A stretch of 64,000 nucleotides of DNA from an uncultured Lachnospiraceae bacterium (GCA_947565425.1 CANOFW010000008.1:1-64000), one strand, 5' to 3'; positions 17,544 through 27,225 are shown, counted from the stretch's first letter. A program made the numbers and translations. The notes: generated from the letters alone by a model not told the origin.

Positions 17544-18281
17544 ATGAAGATTTACTGGGAACATTTGATTCATCTGTTATTTCCGCCGAGGTGTCCGTTT
17601 TGCGATGGCGTGCTGTTTTCTTCGATATTTTTTCCGCCGCAGTTTGTTTGTGCTACTTGTAGTGGGAAAGCAGAATATGTCAGGGAGCCCGTCTGTAAGA
17701 AATGCGGAAAGCCTTTGGAGGATGAGCGTCAGGAATACTGTTACGACTGTGCACGCAGTGAGCGGGCGTTTGCGCAGGGAAAGGCGCTTTGGGTATATCG
17801 GGGCGCAGTGAAGGACTCGATTTATCGCTTTAAATACCATGGAAGGCAGGAATATGCAAGGTATTATGGAAGTGAACTAGTGCGGGTATATGGGGAATGG
17901 ATAAGAAAACGCGAAATAGACGCAATTGTGCCCATACCATTGTCGAGAAGAAGGATGCGCCGGCGCGGGTTTAATCAGGCGGAGCGTATTGCCAATCAGG
18001 TGGGCAGGCAGTTGAGCATTCCGGTGCGTCGGAATTTACTGTTTCGTGTTCGCGATACCAGGGCTCAAAAGGGATTAAATGAGGAAGAACGTAAAAATAA
18101 TTTGAAAAAGGCTTTTAAAACAAAGGAAAATAAGGTACAATTAGAACATATATTACTTATTGACGACATATATACAACAGGAAGTACGATGAATGAAGCG
18201 GCAGTAGAACTAAAGCGGGCAGGAGCCGGAGAGATTTACTGTCTGAGCATTAGTATCGGAAGAGGCTACCAGGAGGAATGA
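17544..18281 (+). CDS. comFC: ComF-family phosphoribosyltransferase-like protein
   Basis: A 245-residue protein (family about 230-240) with an N-terminal zinc-ribbon-like part (CPFC at 17-20, CATC at 36-39, CKKC at 51-54, CYDC at 66-69) and a C-terminal phosphoribosyltransferase fold with the PRPP loop LLIDDIYTTGST (about 205-216). In Bacillus the homologue is needed for DNA uptake; its reaction is not established. No helicase (comFA) partner is next to it. yvyF follows 4 bp later, the same order as in Bacillus comFC-yvyF. The ribosome site is weak and distant (GGAAG, 17522-17526). Confidence 0.88.
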   Translation: MKIYWEHLIHLLFPPRCPFCDGVLFSSIFFPPQFVCATCSGKAEYVREPVCKKCGKPLEDERQEYCYDCARSERAFAQGKALWVYRGAVKDSIYRFKYHGRQEYARYYGSELVRVYGEWIRKREIDAIVPIPLSRRRMRRRGFNQAERIANQVGRQLSIPVRRNLLFRVRDTRAQKGLNEEERKNNLKKAFKTKENKVQLEHILLIDDIYTTGSTMNEAAVELKRAGAGEIYCLSISIGRGYQEE

Positions 18282-18285
18282 GGGT

Positions 18286-18696
18286 ATGGAAGTTAGAAAT
18301 TGCAAAGGCTGTGGAAGACTTTTTAATTATTTGCAGGGACCACCATTGTGTCCTGCCTGCATCGGAGATCTGGAAGACAAATTCCAGCAGGTAAAGACAT
18401 TTTTGCGGGAGAATCCCAAGGCGCCCATGAGCATGGTTTCTGAGGAGAATGATGTTTCCGTTAAGCAGATTCGACAGTGGGTAAGAGAGGAGCGTCTTTC
18501 TTTTACCGAAGAATCTCAGATTACATTGGAATGTGAAAACTGCGGCGCAAAGATTTTGACAGGAAGATTTTGCAGCAAGTGTAAAAATGGTCTGATAAGC
18601 GATTTGTCCGGGGCTGTGAAGAGGCCGACCGCGACGTTGGTGCAAGAACCGAAGAGGAATTCAGAGAAAGATCGCATGAGATTTTTAGAGAAATAA
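18286..18696 (+). CDS. yvyF: Flagellar-operon zinc-finger protein (YvyF/TIGR03826-like)
   Basis: 136 residues with two zinc-binding CxxC pairs near the N-terminus (C6/C9, C22/C25), a central helix-turn-helix-like stretch (SEENDVSVKQIRQWVREE) and a second CxxC...CxxC knuckle (CENC...CSKC) near 84-101. The family lies between comFC and flgM in Bacillus-type flagellar clusters and is thought to act as a regulator; the mechanism is unknown. Here flgM does not follow. AGGAGG spaces correctly before the ATG. The C-terminal 35 residues are Arg/Lys-rich and look disordered. Confidence 0.8.
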   Translation: MEVRNCKGCGRLFNYLQGPPLCPACIGDLEDKFQQVKTFLRENPKAPMSMVSEENDVSVKQIRQWVREERLSFTEESQITLECENCGAKILTGRFCSKCKNGLISDLSGAVKRPTATLVQEPKRNSEKDRMRFLEK

Positions 18697-18736
18697 GCTG
18701 GTTGGAAATTGAAACACCTGATAGATTTTGGAAGGG

Positions 18737-18765
18737 CCTTGGAAAACAGAAATTTTCAAGGTTTT
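18737..18765 (+). terminator. Terminator-like hairpin after yvyF
   Basis: CCTTGGAAAA (18737-18746) pairs with TTTTCAAGG (18753-18761) with one bulge, then TTTT. It may end or attenuate the comFC-yvyF transcript. Confidence 0.5.
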
Positions 18766-18799
18766 GTCTGCTGTTTAGATGATGTGGAATGGTGTAGAT

Positions 18800-19213
18800 A
18801 TGTTGAATGAAGAACGTATTCGCCTTATGACGAAGATGGCCTCCTACGAGGAGGGAGAAGGCAGGGAATTTATGCCCATAAAACAATATTACCGCAAAGA
18901 CTATGTGGGTCTTGGCATGATTAAGACGTTTATCACGTCAAGCATTGCATTCGCAATCTTGTTTTTATGTGGAATTCTGTATGAGATGGAAAATATTACA
19001 CAGATTCTCGCGGACAGGGATTTGACGGAGCTTGGAATACTTGTGCTCACCGTCTACGTTGTCTTTACAGCAGTTTATCAGGTGATTGCCCTTTGTGTAT
19101 ATAATTGGCGCTATTCGAGGGCAACCGCCAGTATGAAGGGGTATCATTCTATAATGAAGAAGGTAGAGAAACTTCAGGAGAGGGAGGAAAGGTCGCTGCC
19201 TTTGGAGGATTGA
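18800..19213 (+). CDS. Small membrane protein of unknown function
   Basis: I do not recognise a named family with confidence. 137 residues: a charged cytoplasmic N-terminus (MLNEERIRLMTKMASYEEGE), then two hydrophobic segments at about 43-62 and 79-102, and a basic coiled-coil-like tail (SIMKKVEKLQEREE). An earlier in-frame ATG (18779) exists; 18800 is preferred because the protein pattern starts there, but neither has a strong ribosome site. It ends 2 bp before the next membrane protein, so the two are probably made together and may interact. Confidence 0.65.
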   Translation: MLNEERIRLMTKMASYEEGEGREFMPIKQYYRKDYVGLGMIKTFITSSIAFAILFLCGILYEMENITQILADRDLTELGILVLTVYVVFTAVYQVIALCVYNWRYSRATASMKGYHSIMKKVEKLQEREERSLPLED

Positions 19214-19215
19214 AC

Positions 19216-20205
19216 ATGACGGGTTTGTTGGAGATAAGAGAGAAGCTGCGGAATTTTTATGGAAGGTATGAGGTGTATGTTACGGCGGGCGTGAAGTTCC
19301 TGTTGGGATTGGTAACGTTTTTCCTGATTAACATTCAGTTGGGCTACATGGAACAATTGAATCAGCCGGCGGTAGTGCTGCTTTTGGCATTGGCGTGCTC
19401 GTTTTTGCCAGTCAATATCATGGTTGTCGCAGCTTGTGGTTTGATTTTGTTGCACTTATCTGCATTATCGTTGGAGGTTTGCGCAATCGGGTTGTGCCTA
19501 ATGCTATTGCTATTTTTTTTGTATGGGAGGTTCGCGCCCAAACATGGATATGCGGCAATACTAACGCCGATTCTTTGCTTTTTTAGGATTCCGCAGGTGA
19601 TGCCGGTTTCCGAAGGGCTTCTTCATGGACCGTCTGCATATTTATCCGTGGTCAGTGGTGCAATGGTATTCTTCTATGTGGAAGGTGTGAAAATTAACAT
19701 TGTAAATTTTACCTCTGTGGAAGAGGTAGAGGGATTTGCGAAGTTTACAGCGGCTTTGAAGATGCTGATAGGAAATAAAGAGATGTATCTTTTTATTGCA
19801 ACATTTCTTGTAACATCCTTGGTGGTATATGCCATACGCAGGCAGTCTGTTAATTATGCATGGCGGATAGGTCTGGTGGTGGGCAATCTCATGCAGATGG
19901 TAATTCTTTTGTCAGGATACGTCTTGTTGGGGATGCCGGAAAAGATTCTTTGGGTGCTTCTCGGTACGGCAGTTTCTGTGGCGGTCTGCCTGCTTCTTGA
20001 ATTCTTTTTCTATAATCTGGATTATTCGAGGATTGAACGGGTACAATTTGAAGATGATGAATATTATTATTTTGTGAAGGCTGTTCCCAAAGTATATCTT
20101 GCCAGGAAAGATAAACGGGTGAAACGCTTTACCCCGAAAAAGACGACGATTAGCCGCAGACAGCTTGAGGAAGAGTTTGATATTGATAAGGATCTCCTAC
20201 AATAA
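19216..20205 (+). CDS. Polytopic membrane protein of unknown function
   Basis: 329 residues from ATG 19216, chosen because GGAGG (19204-19208) lies seven bases upstream; the open frame before it has no start signal. About eight hydrophobic segments cover residues 22-275, followed by an acidic/basic cytoplasmic tail rich in Asp, Glu, Lys and Tyr (EDDEYYYFVKAVPK, KKTTISRRQLEEE). No catalytic motif is evident. It sits 24 bp upstream of cdaA in the same direction, so it is likely expressed with the c-di-AMP genes; whether it is functionally linked is unknown. Confidence 0.75.
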   Translation: MTGLLEIREKLRNFYGRYEVYVTAGVKFLLGLVTFFLINIQLGYMEQLNQPAVVLLLALACSFLPVNIMVVAACGLILLHLSALSLEVCAIGLCLMLLLFFLYGRFAPKHGYAAILTPILCFFRIPQVMPVSEGLLHGPSAYLSVVSGAMVFFYVEGVKINIVNFTSVEEVEGFAKFTAALKMLIGNKEMYLFIATFLVTSLVVYAIRRQSVNYAWRIGLVVGNLMQMVILLSGYVLLGMPEKILWVLLGTAVSVAVCLLLEFFFYNLDYSRIERVQFEDDEYYYFVKAVPKVYLARKDKRVKRFTPKKTTISRRQLEEEFDIDKDLLQ

Positions 20206-20229
20206 TAACTTTTAGAAAGGAATGAAATT

Positions 20230-21135
20230 ATGATACAGGAATTGTTCGCATTTATTAGTTCATTTGCGTCCAAATATCTGTTCTGGATAGAGATGCCTCA
20301 GATTACCAAAACCGATATTGTGGAAATTATTATTATTTCATTTCTGCTCTATAATATTTTGGTATGGATTAAAAAGACCAGAGCGTGGAATTTGTTAAAA
20401 GGGATTATTGTTGTTGCGCTTTTTATTTTAGTCTGCGCAATGTTCCAGATGAACACTATTTTGTGGATTGTTGGTAAGACTATTAATGTGGCGGTTATTG
20501 CGATTGCAGTAGTATTTCAGCCTGAGCTGCGCCGCGCCTTAGAACAGCTTGGCCAACGTAATTTCATCATGTCCTTGTTTTCTTTTGACTCCCAGAAGGA
20601 GCAGGAGCGGTTTAGCGAGAAAGTTGTGGGCGAGTTGGTGAAAGCTACTTACGAGATGGCAAAAGTCAAGACGGGTGCGTTGATTGTCATAGAACAGGAT
20701 GTTGTGCTGGGAGAGTATGAGCGGACGGGAATTGCTCTTGATTCATTGGTGTCCAGTCAGCTTTTAATCAATATATTTGAGCATAATACGCCATTGCACG
20801 ATGGCGCTATTATTATACGTGGGAATCGAGTGGTGTCGGCAACTTGTTATCTGCCGCTTTCCGATAATATGGAGCTGAGTAAAGAACTGGGGACACGCCA
20901 CCGTGCCGCAGTGGGTATTAGCGAGGTATGTGACGCCTTGACGATTGTGGTATCTGAGGAGACAGGAAATGTGTCGATTGCCATCGGCGGCGAGTTGTAT
21001 CGCAATGTAGACGCTGATTATCTGAAAGGTAAATTGAATTTTATCCGCAAAGGTTCTATGGATGTGGGGAGATTCCGAATATGGAAAAGGAGGATGAAGT
21101 ATGTTTCAAAAAATGATGAAGCATCTGGCAAATAA
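20230..21135 (+). CDS. cdaA: Membrane diadenylate cyclase CdaA
   Basis: Condenses two ATP into the second messenger c-di-AMP, which controls potassium and osmolyte uptake and wall homeostasis. 301 residues: three membrane helices in the first 95, then a DisA_N catalytic domain with the signature DGA (191-193) and RHR (223-225), the latter in GTRHRAAVG. GAAAGGAA precedes the ATG at good spacing. The end overlaps cdaR by 35 bp. Order cdaA-cdaR-glmM is conserved in Firmicutes. Confidence 0.97.
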   Translation: MIQELFAFISSFASKYLFWIEMPQITKTDIVEIIIISFLLYNILVWIKKTRAWNLLKGIIVVALFILVCAMFQMNTILWIVGKTINVAVIAIAVVFQPELRRALEQLGQRNFIMSLFSFDSQKEQERFSEKVVGELVKATYEMAKVKTGALIVIEQDVVLGEYERTGIALDSLVSSQLLINIFEHNTPLHDGAIIIRGNRVVSATCYLPLSDNMELSKELGTRHRAAVGISEVCDALTIVVSEETGNVSIAIGGELYRNVDADYLKGKLNFIRKGSMDVGRFRIWKRRMKYVSKNDEASGK

Positions 21136-22474
21136 TCCGGGGCTGAAACTGCTGTCTCTTCTTTTCGCGGTGATCATCTGGCTGGTAGTGGTCAATGTGG
21201 CAGACCCGGATGCGACGAAGACGTATTCCATTCCGGTGGAGATTATCAATCAAGATATTATCACGGAAATGGGGAAGGTGCCAAATGTAGTGGGAGATAC
21301 TGATATTGCAGTCTTTTATATCACTGGACCGAGAAGTGCGGTGGATGATATGACTTCAGATGATTTTAGTGTGACGGCAGATTTAAGCCAGATTGATTTG
21401 AGCCAGGAAGGGGAAGCAAAACTGGTTCCGATTGAAATAACGGCAAAGAAAAATGAGCGGAATATTGAGATCGTGCGCAGAACTGTGAATATGCAGATTA
21501 CATTGGAAGACCGTTTGGAGAAGAAATTTGTAATTTCAGCCGATTCTATCGGAACGCCCGCCGAAGGGTATGCCATCGGAGGCGTGGAGGTAACGCCGAA
21601 TCTGCTAAAAGTGTCGGGTCCTGCTTCTGTTGTGTCAAAGATTAGCCGTGTTGGGGCGTCCATCAATGTGGATGGGGTTTCCAGCGATGTGTCCGACAGT
21701 GTAATTCCGGTGCTTTACGATGAGGATGGTTCAGTGATATCTTCTGATCTTCTGGAGATGAACCAGTCGGCAGTGACAATAAAAGCGGAGATTTGGGCAA
21801 CGAAGAGCGTACCTGTGCAATGCCGGGTGAGTGGTGAACCGGCGGCAGGTTATGAATTCCGCAAAGTGGAATGCGCGCCTGAGAGCGTACTGGTAAAAGG
21901 AAGAGCTGCGGTGTTAAATGGAATTAATGTCATAAATATTCCGGCAGATGTCATTGATATTACCGGCGCTAGAGAGGATATGGAAAGTACGATTGATATT
22001 GTTCCCTATCTGGAGGAATTGGGGATTTCCCTGGTGGAACCGAACGCCAGCCAGATTGCTGTGACTGTTACCATAGAGCAGAAAGAGACGAAAACAGTTG
22101 ATTTCCCGGCAAGTAGCATCAAAGTTAGCGGGTTAAAAAATGAATATGATTTGACATTTAATGCGGAATCCGTAACGATGACTGTTCGCGCGCTGGAAGA
22201 GGATATGGAGACGCTTGCTCTGGATCAAATTGAAGTATTGTTGGATGTGACAGATTTACAGCCAGGCACTTATACAAGGCTGTTGAACGTTACCCTTCCT
22301 GGGGATAAATACGAGTTGATTGGACAGGTAAACATACAGTTTATCATTGTCGACAGGAATGCAGAAACGGAGAGTGCGCCAATAAATCCAGATGACAATC
22401 AGGAAGAGAATAACGGTGGGGAAGATAGTGGAACGAATGATGAGGAAGACCAAGATACCGCGGGTAACGAGTAA
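21101..22474 (+). CDS. cdaR: CdaA regulatory protein CdaR (YbbR-domain protein)
   Basis: A membrane-anchored extracellular regulator that binds CdaA and modulates c-di-AMP synthesis. 457 residues: one N-terminal helix (LLSLLFAVIIWLVVVNV, about 15-31), then about four repeated YbbR beta domains, and a low-complexity acidic tail of about 35 residues rich in Asn, Glu and Asp. AAGGAGG (21087-21093) lies inside cdaA seven bases before the ATG, so the pair is coupled. The acidic tail is longer than I would expect for the family. Confidence 0.93.
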   Translation: MFQKMMKHLANNPGLKLLSLLFAVIIWLVVVNVADPDATKTYSIPVEIINQDIITEMGKVPNVVGDTDIAVFYITGPRSAVDDMTSDDFSVTADLSQIDLSQEGEAKLVPIEITAKKNERNIEIVRRTVNMQITLEDRLEKKFVISADSIGTPAEGYAIGGVEVTPNLLKVSGPASVVSKISRVGASINVDGVSSDVSDSVIPVLYDEDGSVISSDLLEMNQSAVTIKAEIWATKSVPVQCRVSGEPAAGYEFRKVECAPESVLVKGRAAVLNGINVINIPADVIDITGAREDMESTIDIVPYLEELGISLVEPNASQIAVTVTIEQKETKTVDFPASSIKVSGLKNEYDLTFNAESVTMTVRALEEDMETLALDQIEVLLDVTDLQPGTYTRLLNVTLPGDKYELIGQVNIQFIIVDRNAETESAPINPDDNQEENNGGEDSGTNDEEDQDTAGNE

Positions 22475-22593
22475 GATGTTGCGCAGAGTAAGCGTTGGGG
22501 AAGCATGAAGATTTAAATCAATCCGAAAATCAATCAGTGTAGATTTGTGGAATTATGAATAATATAATCAGGAAAGAGATAGAGGTGCGAAAT

Positions 22594-23943
22594 ATGGCGA
22601 GAATGTTTGGAACAGATGGAGTAAGAGGAGTGGCAGGCACAGAGCTTACAATTGAGCTGGCAATGAAACTTGGGCAAGCAGGAGCGTATGTGCTGACGAA
22701 GGAGAAGGCGCACCAGCCAACAATAATCGTAGGCTGTGATACGAGAATTTCCGGTGATATGCTGGCAAATGCGCTGATGGCCGGTATCTGCTCGGTAGGG
22801 GCGAACGCAGTGTATATGGGTGTAATGCCTACGCCGGCTATCGCATACTTGACGAGGAAGCATAAGGTGGATGCTGGGGTAGTTATTTCCGCTTCCCATA
22901 ATCCTATGGAATTTAACGGTATTAAGTTTTTTAACGGAGAGGGTTATAAGCTTTCCGATGAGCTGGAGGATGAGATTGAACGGTTAATTGAGAATGGCAT
23001 GAAGGATGTTCCGCTGCCTCTAGGCTCCGGAATTGGAAGAATCAGTTACCGCTTTGATGCCAGAGAGGAATACGTTTTCTTTATGAAGAAGACGGTTCCA
23101 GTAGACCTTAGCGGAATGAAGATTGTTATTGATTGCGCGGAGGGAGCTTCCCATTATACGGCAGTGGAGACATTGAAAGGACTGGGAGCCAATCTGGTGG
23201 CAATTCATACAAACCCGGATGGCACCAATATCAATGCCAACTGTGGCTCTACTCATATGGATGAATTGCGCGCACGGGTCGTTTATGAGAAAGCAGATTT
23301 GGGGATTGCCTTTGACGGGGATGCAGACCGTATGCTTGCGGTAGACGAGAAAGGCAATATTGTAGACGGCGATCAGGTAATGGCAATTATCGGCAATGAG
23401 ATGAAGAAGAATGGTACGCTCAAGAAGGATACGATTGTAGGAACAGTTATGAGTAATCTTGGATTTACGTTGATGGGCAAAGAATACGGCATCCATATTG
23501 AGCAGACGAAGGTGGGTGACCGCTATGTTTTGGAAAATATGAGAGAAAATGGTTACAATATTGGCGGAGAGCAGTCTGGACATATTATTTTCCTTGATGA
23601 GAATACAACGGGAGATGGGCTTTTGAGCGCTCTGCATCTGCTGGAAGTGATTGTTAAGACGAAAAAGCCGCTTTCCGAGCTGGCAAGTATTATGGAGGTG
23701 CTGCCCCAGGCATTGGTAAATGCCAAAGTGCCGAATCACAAGAAAGAGAAGTTTATGGATTACCCGGAGATTGCTCAGGCAGTGCATGATCTTGAGAATA
23801 AATTTGCTGGCGAGGGCAGGGTCTTAATTCGTCCGTCTGGTACAGAACCGCTGGTAAGAGTTATGATTGAGGGCAAGAATCAGGAGGAGATTTCTAAGGA
23901 TGCGCAATCATTGGCAGACTTAATCATGAGAAACGTTTTGTAA
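22594..23943 (+). CDS. glmM: Phosphoglucosamine mutase
   Basis: Converts glucosamine-6-phosphate to glucosamine-1-phosphate for UDP-GlcNAc and so for peptidoglycan and glycan precursors. ATG 22594 is chosen: AGAGGTG (22581-22587) precedes it and [12 protein letters not shown] is the normal family N-terminus; the 13 upstream codons are probably not translated. 449 residues (family about 445-450) with catalytic Ser101 in ISASHNP, the metal loop DGDADR (near 240), the sugar-binding GGEQSGH (near 320) and the phosphate-binding RPSGTEP near the end. In other Firmicutes GlmM binds CdaA, matching this gene order. Confidence 0.97.
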   Translation: MARMFGTDGVRGVAGTELTIELAMKLGQAGAYVLTKEKAHQPTIIVGCDTRISGDMLANALMAGICSVGANAVYMGVMPTPAIAYLTRKHKVDAGVVISASHNPMEFNGIKFFNGEGYKLSDELEDEIERLIENGMKDVPLPLGSGIGRISYRFDAREEYVFFMKKTVPVDLSGMKIVIDCAEGASHYTAVETLKGLGANLVAIHTNPDGTNINANCGSTHMDELRARVVYEKADLGIAFDGDADRMLAVDEKGNIVDGDQVMAIIGNEMKKNGTLKKDTIVGTVMSNLGFTLMGKEYGIHIEQTKVGDRYVLENMRENGYNIGGEQSGHIIFLDENTTGDGLLSALHLLEVIVKTKKPLSELASIMEVLPQALVNAKVPNHKKEKFMDYPEIAQAVHDLENKFAGEGRVLIRPSGTEPLVRVMIEGKNQEEISKDAQSLADLIMRNVL

Positions 23944-23966
23944 ATTGGCATGAGGCTGGAACTAAG

Positions 23967-24026
23967 GAGGGACCCAGCGAAGCTGGGAGGATGCCTTAGG
24001 TCTCCTAGCGGTATCAAAGAAATAAA
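23967..24026 (+). repeat. Dispersed intergenic repeat, copy 2 (glmM-HPr gap)
   Basis: It matches 2679-2738 between uvrB and uvrA. The core hairpin is perfect here: CCCAGC-GAA-GCTGGG (23973-23987). Downstream blocks AGGTC, CCTA, GG and CAAAGAAATA align with copy 1. It ends about 20 bp before the AGGAGG of the HPr gene. Confidence 0.7.
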
Positions 24027-24056
24027 AGGAAGTAAATTGACCTGAGGAGGAAAAGT

Positions 24057-24320
24057 ATGGTTAGTCAGAAAGTTACGATAAAGAATCCTACCGGGCTGCA
24101 TTTGCGCCCGGCGGGGATTTTATGTAAAGAAGCGGTAAAATACCAGTCGCTGATAACCTTTAATTTTAAAGGGGGAACAGCAAACGCTAAGAGTGTATTG
24201 AGCGTGCTGGGGGCATGTATTAAATCGGGTGACACGATTGAGTTTATGTGTGATGGCGATGATGAGGAAGAGGCTTTGCAGGCAGTAGTAGAGGCAGTGG
24301 AAAGCGGTTTGGGAGAATAA
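24057..24320 (+). CDS. ptsH: HPr phosphocarrier protein
   Basis: Carries phosphate from enzyme I to PTS sugar permeases, and when phosphorylated on Ser46 acts with CcpA in carbon catabolite control. The 87-residue protein has His15 in GLHLRPA and Ser46 in AKSVLSVLGA, both at the canonical positions, so it can serve both roles. AGGAGG precedes the ATG. No enzyme I gene is adjacent; it stands at the entry to the glycan locus, 9 bp before the first glycosyltransferase. Confidence 0.93.
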   Translation: MVSQKVTIKNPTGLHLRPAGILCKEAVKYQSLITFNFKGGTANAKSVLSVLGACIKSGDTIEFMCDGDDEEEALQAVVEAVESGLGE

Positions 24321-24329
24321 CAGGAGCTT

Positions 24330-25223
24330 ATGGAAACAAAGAAAGTTCAGATTCTGATGTCGACATACAATGGGGAACGTTTTTTGGCGGAGCAGATAGA
24401 GAGTTTACTTCGCCAAACTTGGGGGAATCTGGAGATTTTAATTAGAGATGACGGCTCCAAAGACAAAACTCCTAATATTTTACAGGAATATGGTGCAAAA
24501 TATAATAATATTAAGGTCTTCTTGGAAAAGAATCTGGGAGTCAGCAGAAGTTTCTTTGAACTTCTGAAGAAAAGTGATGCAGATCTGGTGGCATTTTGCG
24601 ATCAGGATGATATCTGGTTGGAAGAAAAAGTAGAAGTCGCCGTGCGCAGGTTGGCGCAGGAGAAAGGCCCCGCGCTTTATTGCAGCAATAAGATTCTGGT
24701 AAATTGTGACGGAACTCCTATGGCGAAGCAAGATGGGAGGAAGCGTGTTCCGGGATTTGGCAATGCGGTGGTAGAATGTATCTGTACCGGTTGTACAACG
24801 GTGATGAACCGCGAGCTGGCGGAAATTATTAAGGCAAAGGTGCCGCAGCGTGCAATTTTGCATGACTGGTGGTCTTATCTGGTTGCTACTTATGTGGGAA
24901 AGGTAATCTTTGACGAGAATGCCTATATCAAATATCGCCAGCACGAGGGGAATGTCGTTGGCGCCAGGGCAGGTTTTTTTGGAGAAGTTCGTTCCAAGGC
25001 AGCTTATCTTCGGAAAAATCGTGGGAAGCTCTATGGGCAGCTCAGTGATTTTGCAGAGCTTTACCAGGGAGATGATAAGAAGGATGCGCTGGTGAAAAAA
25101 GTTCTTGCTGCCAGGCATTTTGCAGGCAGATGGAAGATTCTCTGGAATCGTCAAATCTACCGGCAGAGCCGGCTGGACGGATTTGTTATGCGCATATTAT
25201 TTTTGACAGATAGGATGTTATAA
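24330..25223 (+). CDS. Family 2 glycosyltransferase (rhamnosyltransferase-like)
   Basis: 297 residues with a GT-A fold: LMSTYNGERFLAEQIESLL at the N-terminus, RDDGSKD near 34-40, and the nucleotide-sugar/metal box DQDDIW near 92-97. HDWW near 177 is the acceptor-side motif typical of rhamnosyltransferase-like GT2 enzymes. It would add a sugar from a dTDP- or UDP-donor on the cytoplasmic face. The next two genes make dTDP-rhamnose, which supports rhamnose as donor, but the sugar is not proven. AGGAG precedes the ATG. Confidence 0.88.
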   Translation: METKKVQILMSTYNGERFLAEQIESLLRQTWGNLEILIRDDGSKDKTPNILQEYGAKYNNIKVFLEKNLGVSRSFFELLKKSDADLVAFCDQDDIWLEEKVEVAVRRLAQEKGPALYCSNKILVNCDGTPMAKQDGRKRVPGFGNAVVECICTGCTTVMNRELAEIIKAKVPQRAILHDWWSYLVATYVGKVIFDENAYIKYRQHEGNVVGARAGFFGEVRSKAAYLRKNRGKLYGQLSDFAELYQGDDKKDALVKKVLAARHFAGRWKILWNRQIYRQSRLDGFVMRILFLTDRML

Positions 25224-25235
25224 GGAGGAAACAAC

Positions 25236-26105
25236 ATGAAGAAAATTCTAGTTACGGGCTGCAACGGGCAGCTTGGACGAGCTATCAATCAGGAATATGG
25301 TAGCGAGGCAGAATTTATCAATACAGATGTGCAGGCAGGCGAGGGCGTGATTGCGCTTGATATTACGAAGGTGGAGGACGTGCTTTCTTTGGTACGCGAG
25401 ACGAAGCCGGATGTTATCATAAACTGTGCAGCGCACACAGCGGTTGATTTGTGTGAGCAGCAGTGGGACAGCGCATACAGAATTAATGCTATTGGCCCCA
25501 GGAATTTGAGCATTGCCGCATCTGATGTAGACGCGAAGCTGATACATGTGTCGACGGATTATGTGTTTGACGGCAATGGCAGCAAGCCTTATACAGAGTT
25601 TGACGCGCCGGGACCTAATAGCGCCTATGGAAAGACGAAATTGGAAGGTGAGAACTTTGTGAAAGCGTTTGCCAAGAAATATTTTATCCTGCGTACGGCA
25701 TGGCTGTACGGTGACGGCAAGAATTTTGTAAAGACGATGTTGCGTCTCTCTGAGAGCCATGATAAGGTGACTGTGGTAGACGACCAGGTGGGTTGTCCTA
25801 CCAGCGCTTTAGAGTTGGCGAAGATGATTCATTTTTTAGAGCCTACGGAGAATTATGGATTATTCCACGCAGTCTGTGAAGGAAGCTGTAGTTGGGCAGA
25901 TTTAGCGGAGGAGACATTTAAACTGGCAGGTAAGAGCACGGTGGTAGAGCGTGTGAGTACGGAGGAATACTGCCGCCGCAATCCAGGGCAGGCGCCGCGG
26001 CCGGCTTATTCAATTCTTGATGATTATATGATAAAACTGACGAGCGATTTTCGTATGGCAGACTGGAAGGATGCTTTGAAAGTATACCTGAGTGGTAATG
26101 CCTGA
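25236..26105 (+). CDS. rfbD: dTDP-4-dehydrorhamnose reductase
   Basis: The last step of dTDP-L-rhamnose synthesis: NADPH-dependent reduction of dTDP-4-dehydro-L-rhamnose. 289 residues (family about 290) of an extended short-chain dehydrogenase: Rossmann motif GCNGQLG (8-14), STDYVFDG (about 106-113), the catalytic Tyr-Lys pair in YGKTK (about 131-135), RTAWLYG. AAGGAGG precedes the ATG. It ends just before rfbB; rfbA and rfbC lie 17 kb away in the same locus. Confidence 0.95.
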   Translation: MKKILVTGCNGQLGRAINQEYGSEAEFINTDVQAGEGVIALDITKVEDVLSLVRETKPDVIINCAAHTAVDLCEQQWDSAYRINAIGPRNLSIAASDVDAKLIHVSTDYVFDGNGSKPYTEFDAPGPNSAYGKTKLEGENFVKAFAKKYFILRTAWLYGDGKNFVKTMLRLSESHDKVTVVDDQVGCPTSALELAKMIHFLEPTENYGLFHAVCEGSCSWADLAEETFKLAGKSTVVERVSTEEYCRRNPGQAPRPAYSILDDYMIKLTSDFRMADWKDALKVYLSGNA

Positions 26106-26130
26106 GATTTTAGAAGAGAAGGAGACGGAT

Positions 26131-27213
26131 ATGAGGACTTATTTGGTTACAGGAGGAGCCGGGTTTATCGGTTCAAATTATATTCATTATATGTTCCGCA
26201 AATATGACAATGAAATTCGTATCATCAATGTGGACAAGCTGACCTACGCGGGAAACCTTGAAAACTTGCGAGAGGTAGAAAGCAGAGAGAATTATACGTT
26301 TGTGAAGGCGGATATCTGTGATAAGGAAGCCATCAACAAGATTTTTGCAGAGAATGATATTGACAGAGTTGTGCATTTTGCAGCAGAGAGCCATGTGGAC
26401 CGCAGTATTAAGAATCCAGAGGTATTTGTGCAGACGAATGTCCTGGGTACGGCAGTCGTGCTCAATTGTGCTAAGGCGGCATGGGAGCAGGAAGACGGAA
26501 CTTATAAGGACGGCAAGAAGTTTCTGCATGTGTCTACGGACGAGGTATACGGTTCTTTGACAGAGGATGGCGGATATTTCTATGAGACGTCTCCCTACGA
26601 TCCGCACAGCCCTTATTCGGCGAGCAAGGCAAGCTCGGATTTCCTGGTTAAATCTTATATTGATACTTACCATTTCCCGGCAAATATTACCAATTGCTCA
26701 AATAATTATGGGCCGTATCAGTTTCCGGAGAAGCTGATTCCGTTGATTATCAACAATGCGCTGCATGGCAAGAAGCTTCCCGTGTACGGCGACGGCAAAA
26801 ATGTCCGCGACTGGCTGTATGTGGATGACCATGCCAAAGGTATTGATATGGTGCAAGAGCATGGTAAATTGGGAGAGACTTACAATATCGGCGGACATAA
26901 CGAGAAGCAGAATATTGAGATTGTTCATATTATTATCGAGACTTTATTGGAAATGCTGCCAGAGGGCGATCCCAGAAGAGAACTGGTGAGCAAAGACCTG
27001 ATTACGTTTGTGGAGGACCGCAAGGGGCATGACCGCAGATATGCGATTGCACCGGATAAGATTAAAGCGGAAATCGGCTGGAAGCCGGAGACCATGTTCA
27101 AAGAAGGAATTAAGAAAACGATTGCCTGGTATTTTGAACATGAGGAGTGGATGAAAAACGTAACCAGCGGCGACTATCAGAAGTATTACGAGGATATGTA
27201 TCAGAACAGATAA
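26131..27213 (+). CDS. rfbB: dTDP-glucose 4,6-dehydratase
   Basis: The second step of dTDP-rhamnose synthesis: dTDP-glucose to dTDP-4-dehydro-6-deoxyglucose, NAD-dependent. ATG 26131 is chosen from AAGGAG (26119-26124) and because MRTYLVTGGAGFIGS is the family start; the 13 codons before it overlap rfbD and are probably not used. 360 residues with the NAD motif GGAGFIGS (8-15), the catalytic STDEVYG segment near 135 and YSASK (Tyr/Lys) near 162. It directly follows rfbD. Confidence 0.96.
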   Translation: MRTYLVTGGAGFIGSNYIHYMFRKYDNEIRIINVDKLTYAGNLENLREVESRENYTFVKADICDKEAINKIFAENDIDRVVHFAAESHVDRSIKNPEVFVQTNVLGTAVVLNCAKAAWEQEDGTYKDGKKFLHVSTDEVYGSLTEDGGYFYETSPYDPHSPYSASKASSDFLVKSYIDTYHFPANITNCSNNYGPYQFPEKLIPLIINNALHGKKLPVYGDGKNVRDWLYVDDHAKGIDMVQEHGKLGETYNIGGHNEKQNIEIVHIIIETLLEMLPEGDPRRELVSKDLITFVEDRKGHDRRYAIAPDKIKAEIGWKPETMFKEGIKKTIAWYFEHEEWMKNVTSGDYQKYYEDMYQNR

Positions 27214-27225
27214 TGGGAAGAGAAA

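Noticed and set aside
23020-23787. A 255-codon open frame on the minus strand inside glmM
   Set aside because: It is fully antisense to a clear GlmM gene, Cys/His/Leu-rich and without motifs; a shadow frame. The same applies to the other long antisense frames in the rfb and glycosyltransferase genes.
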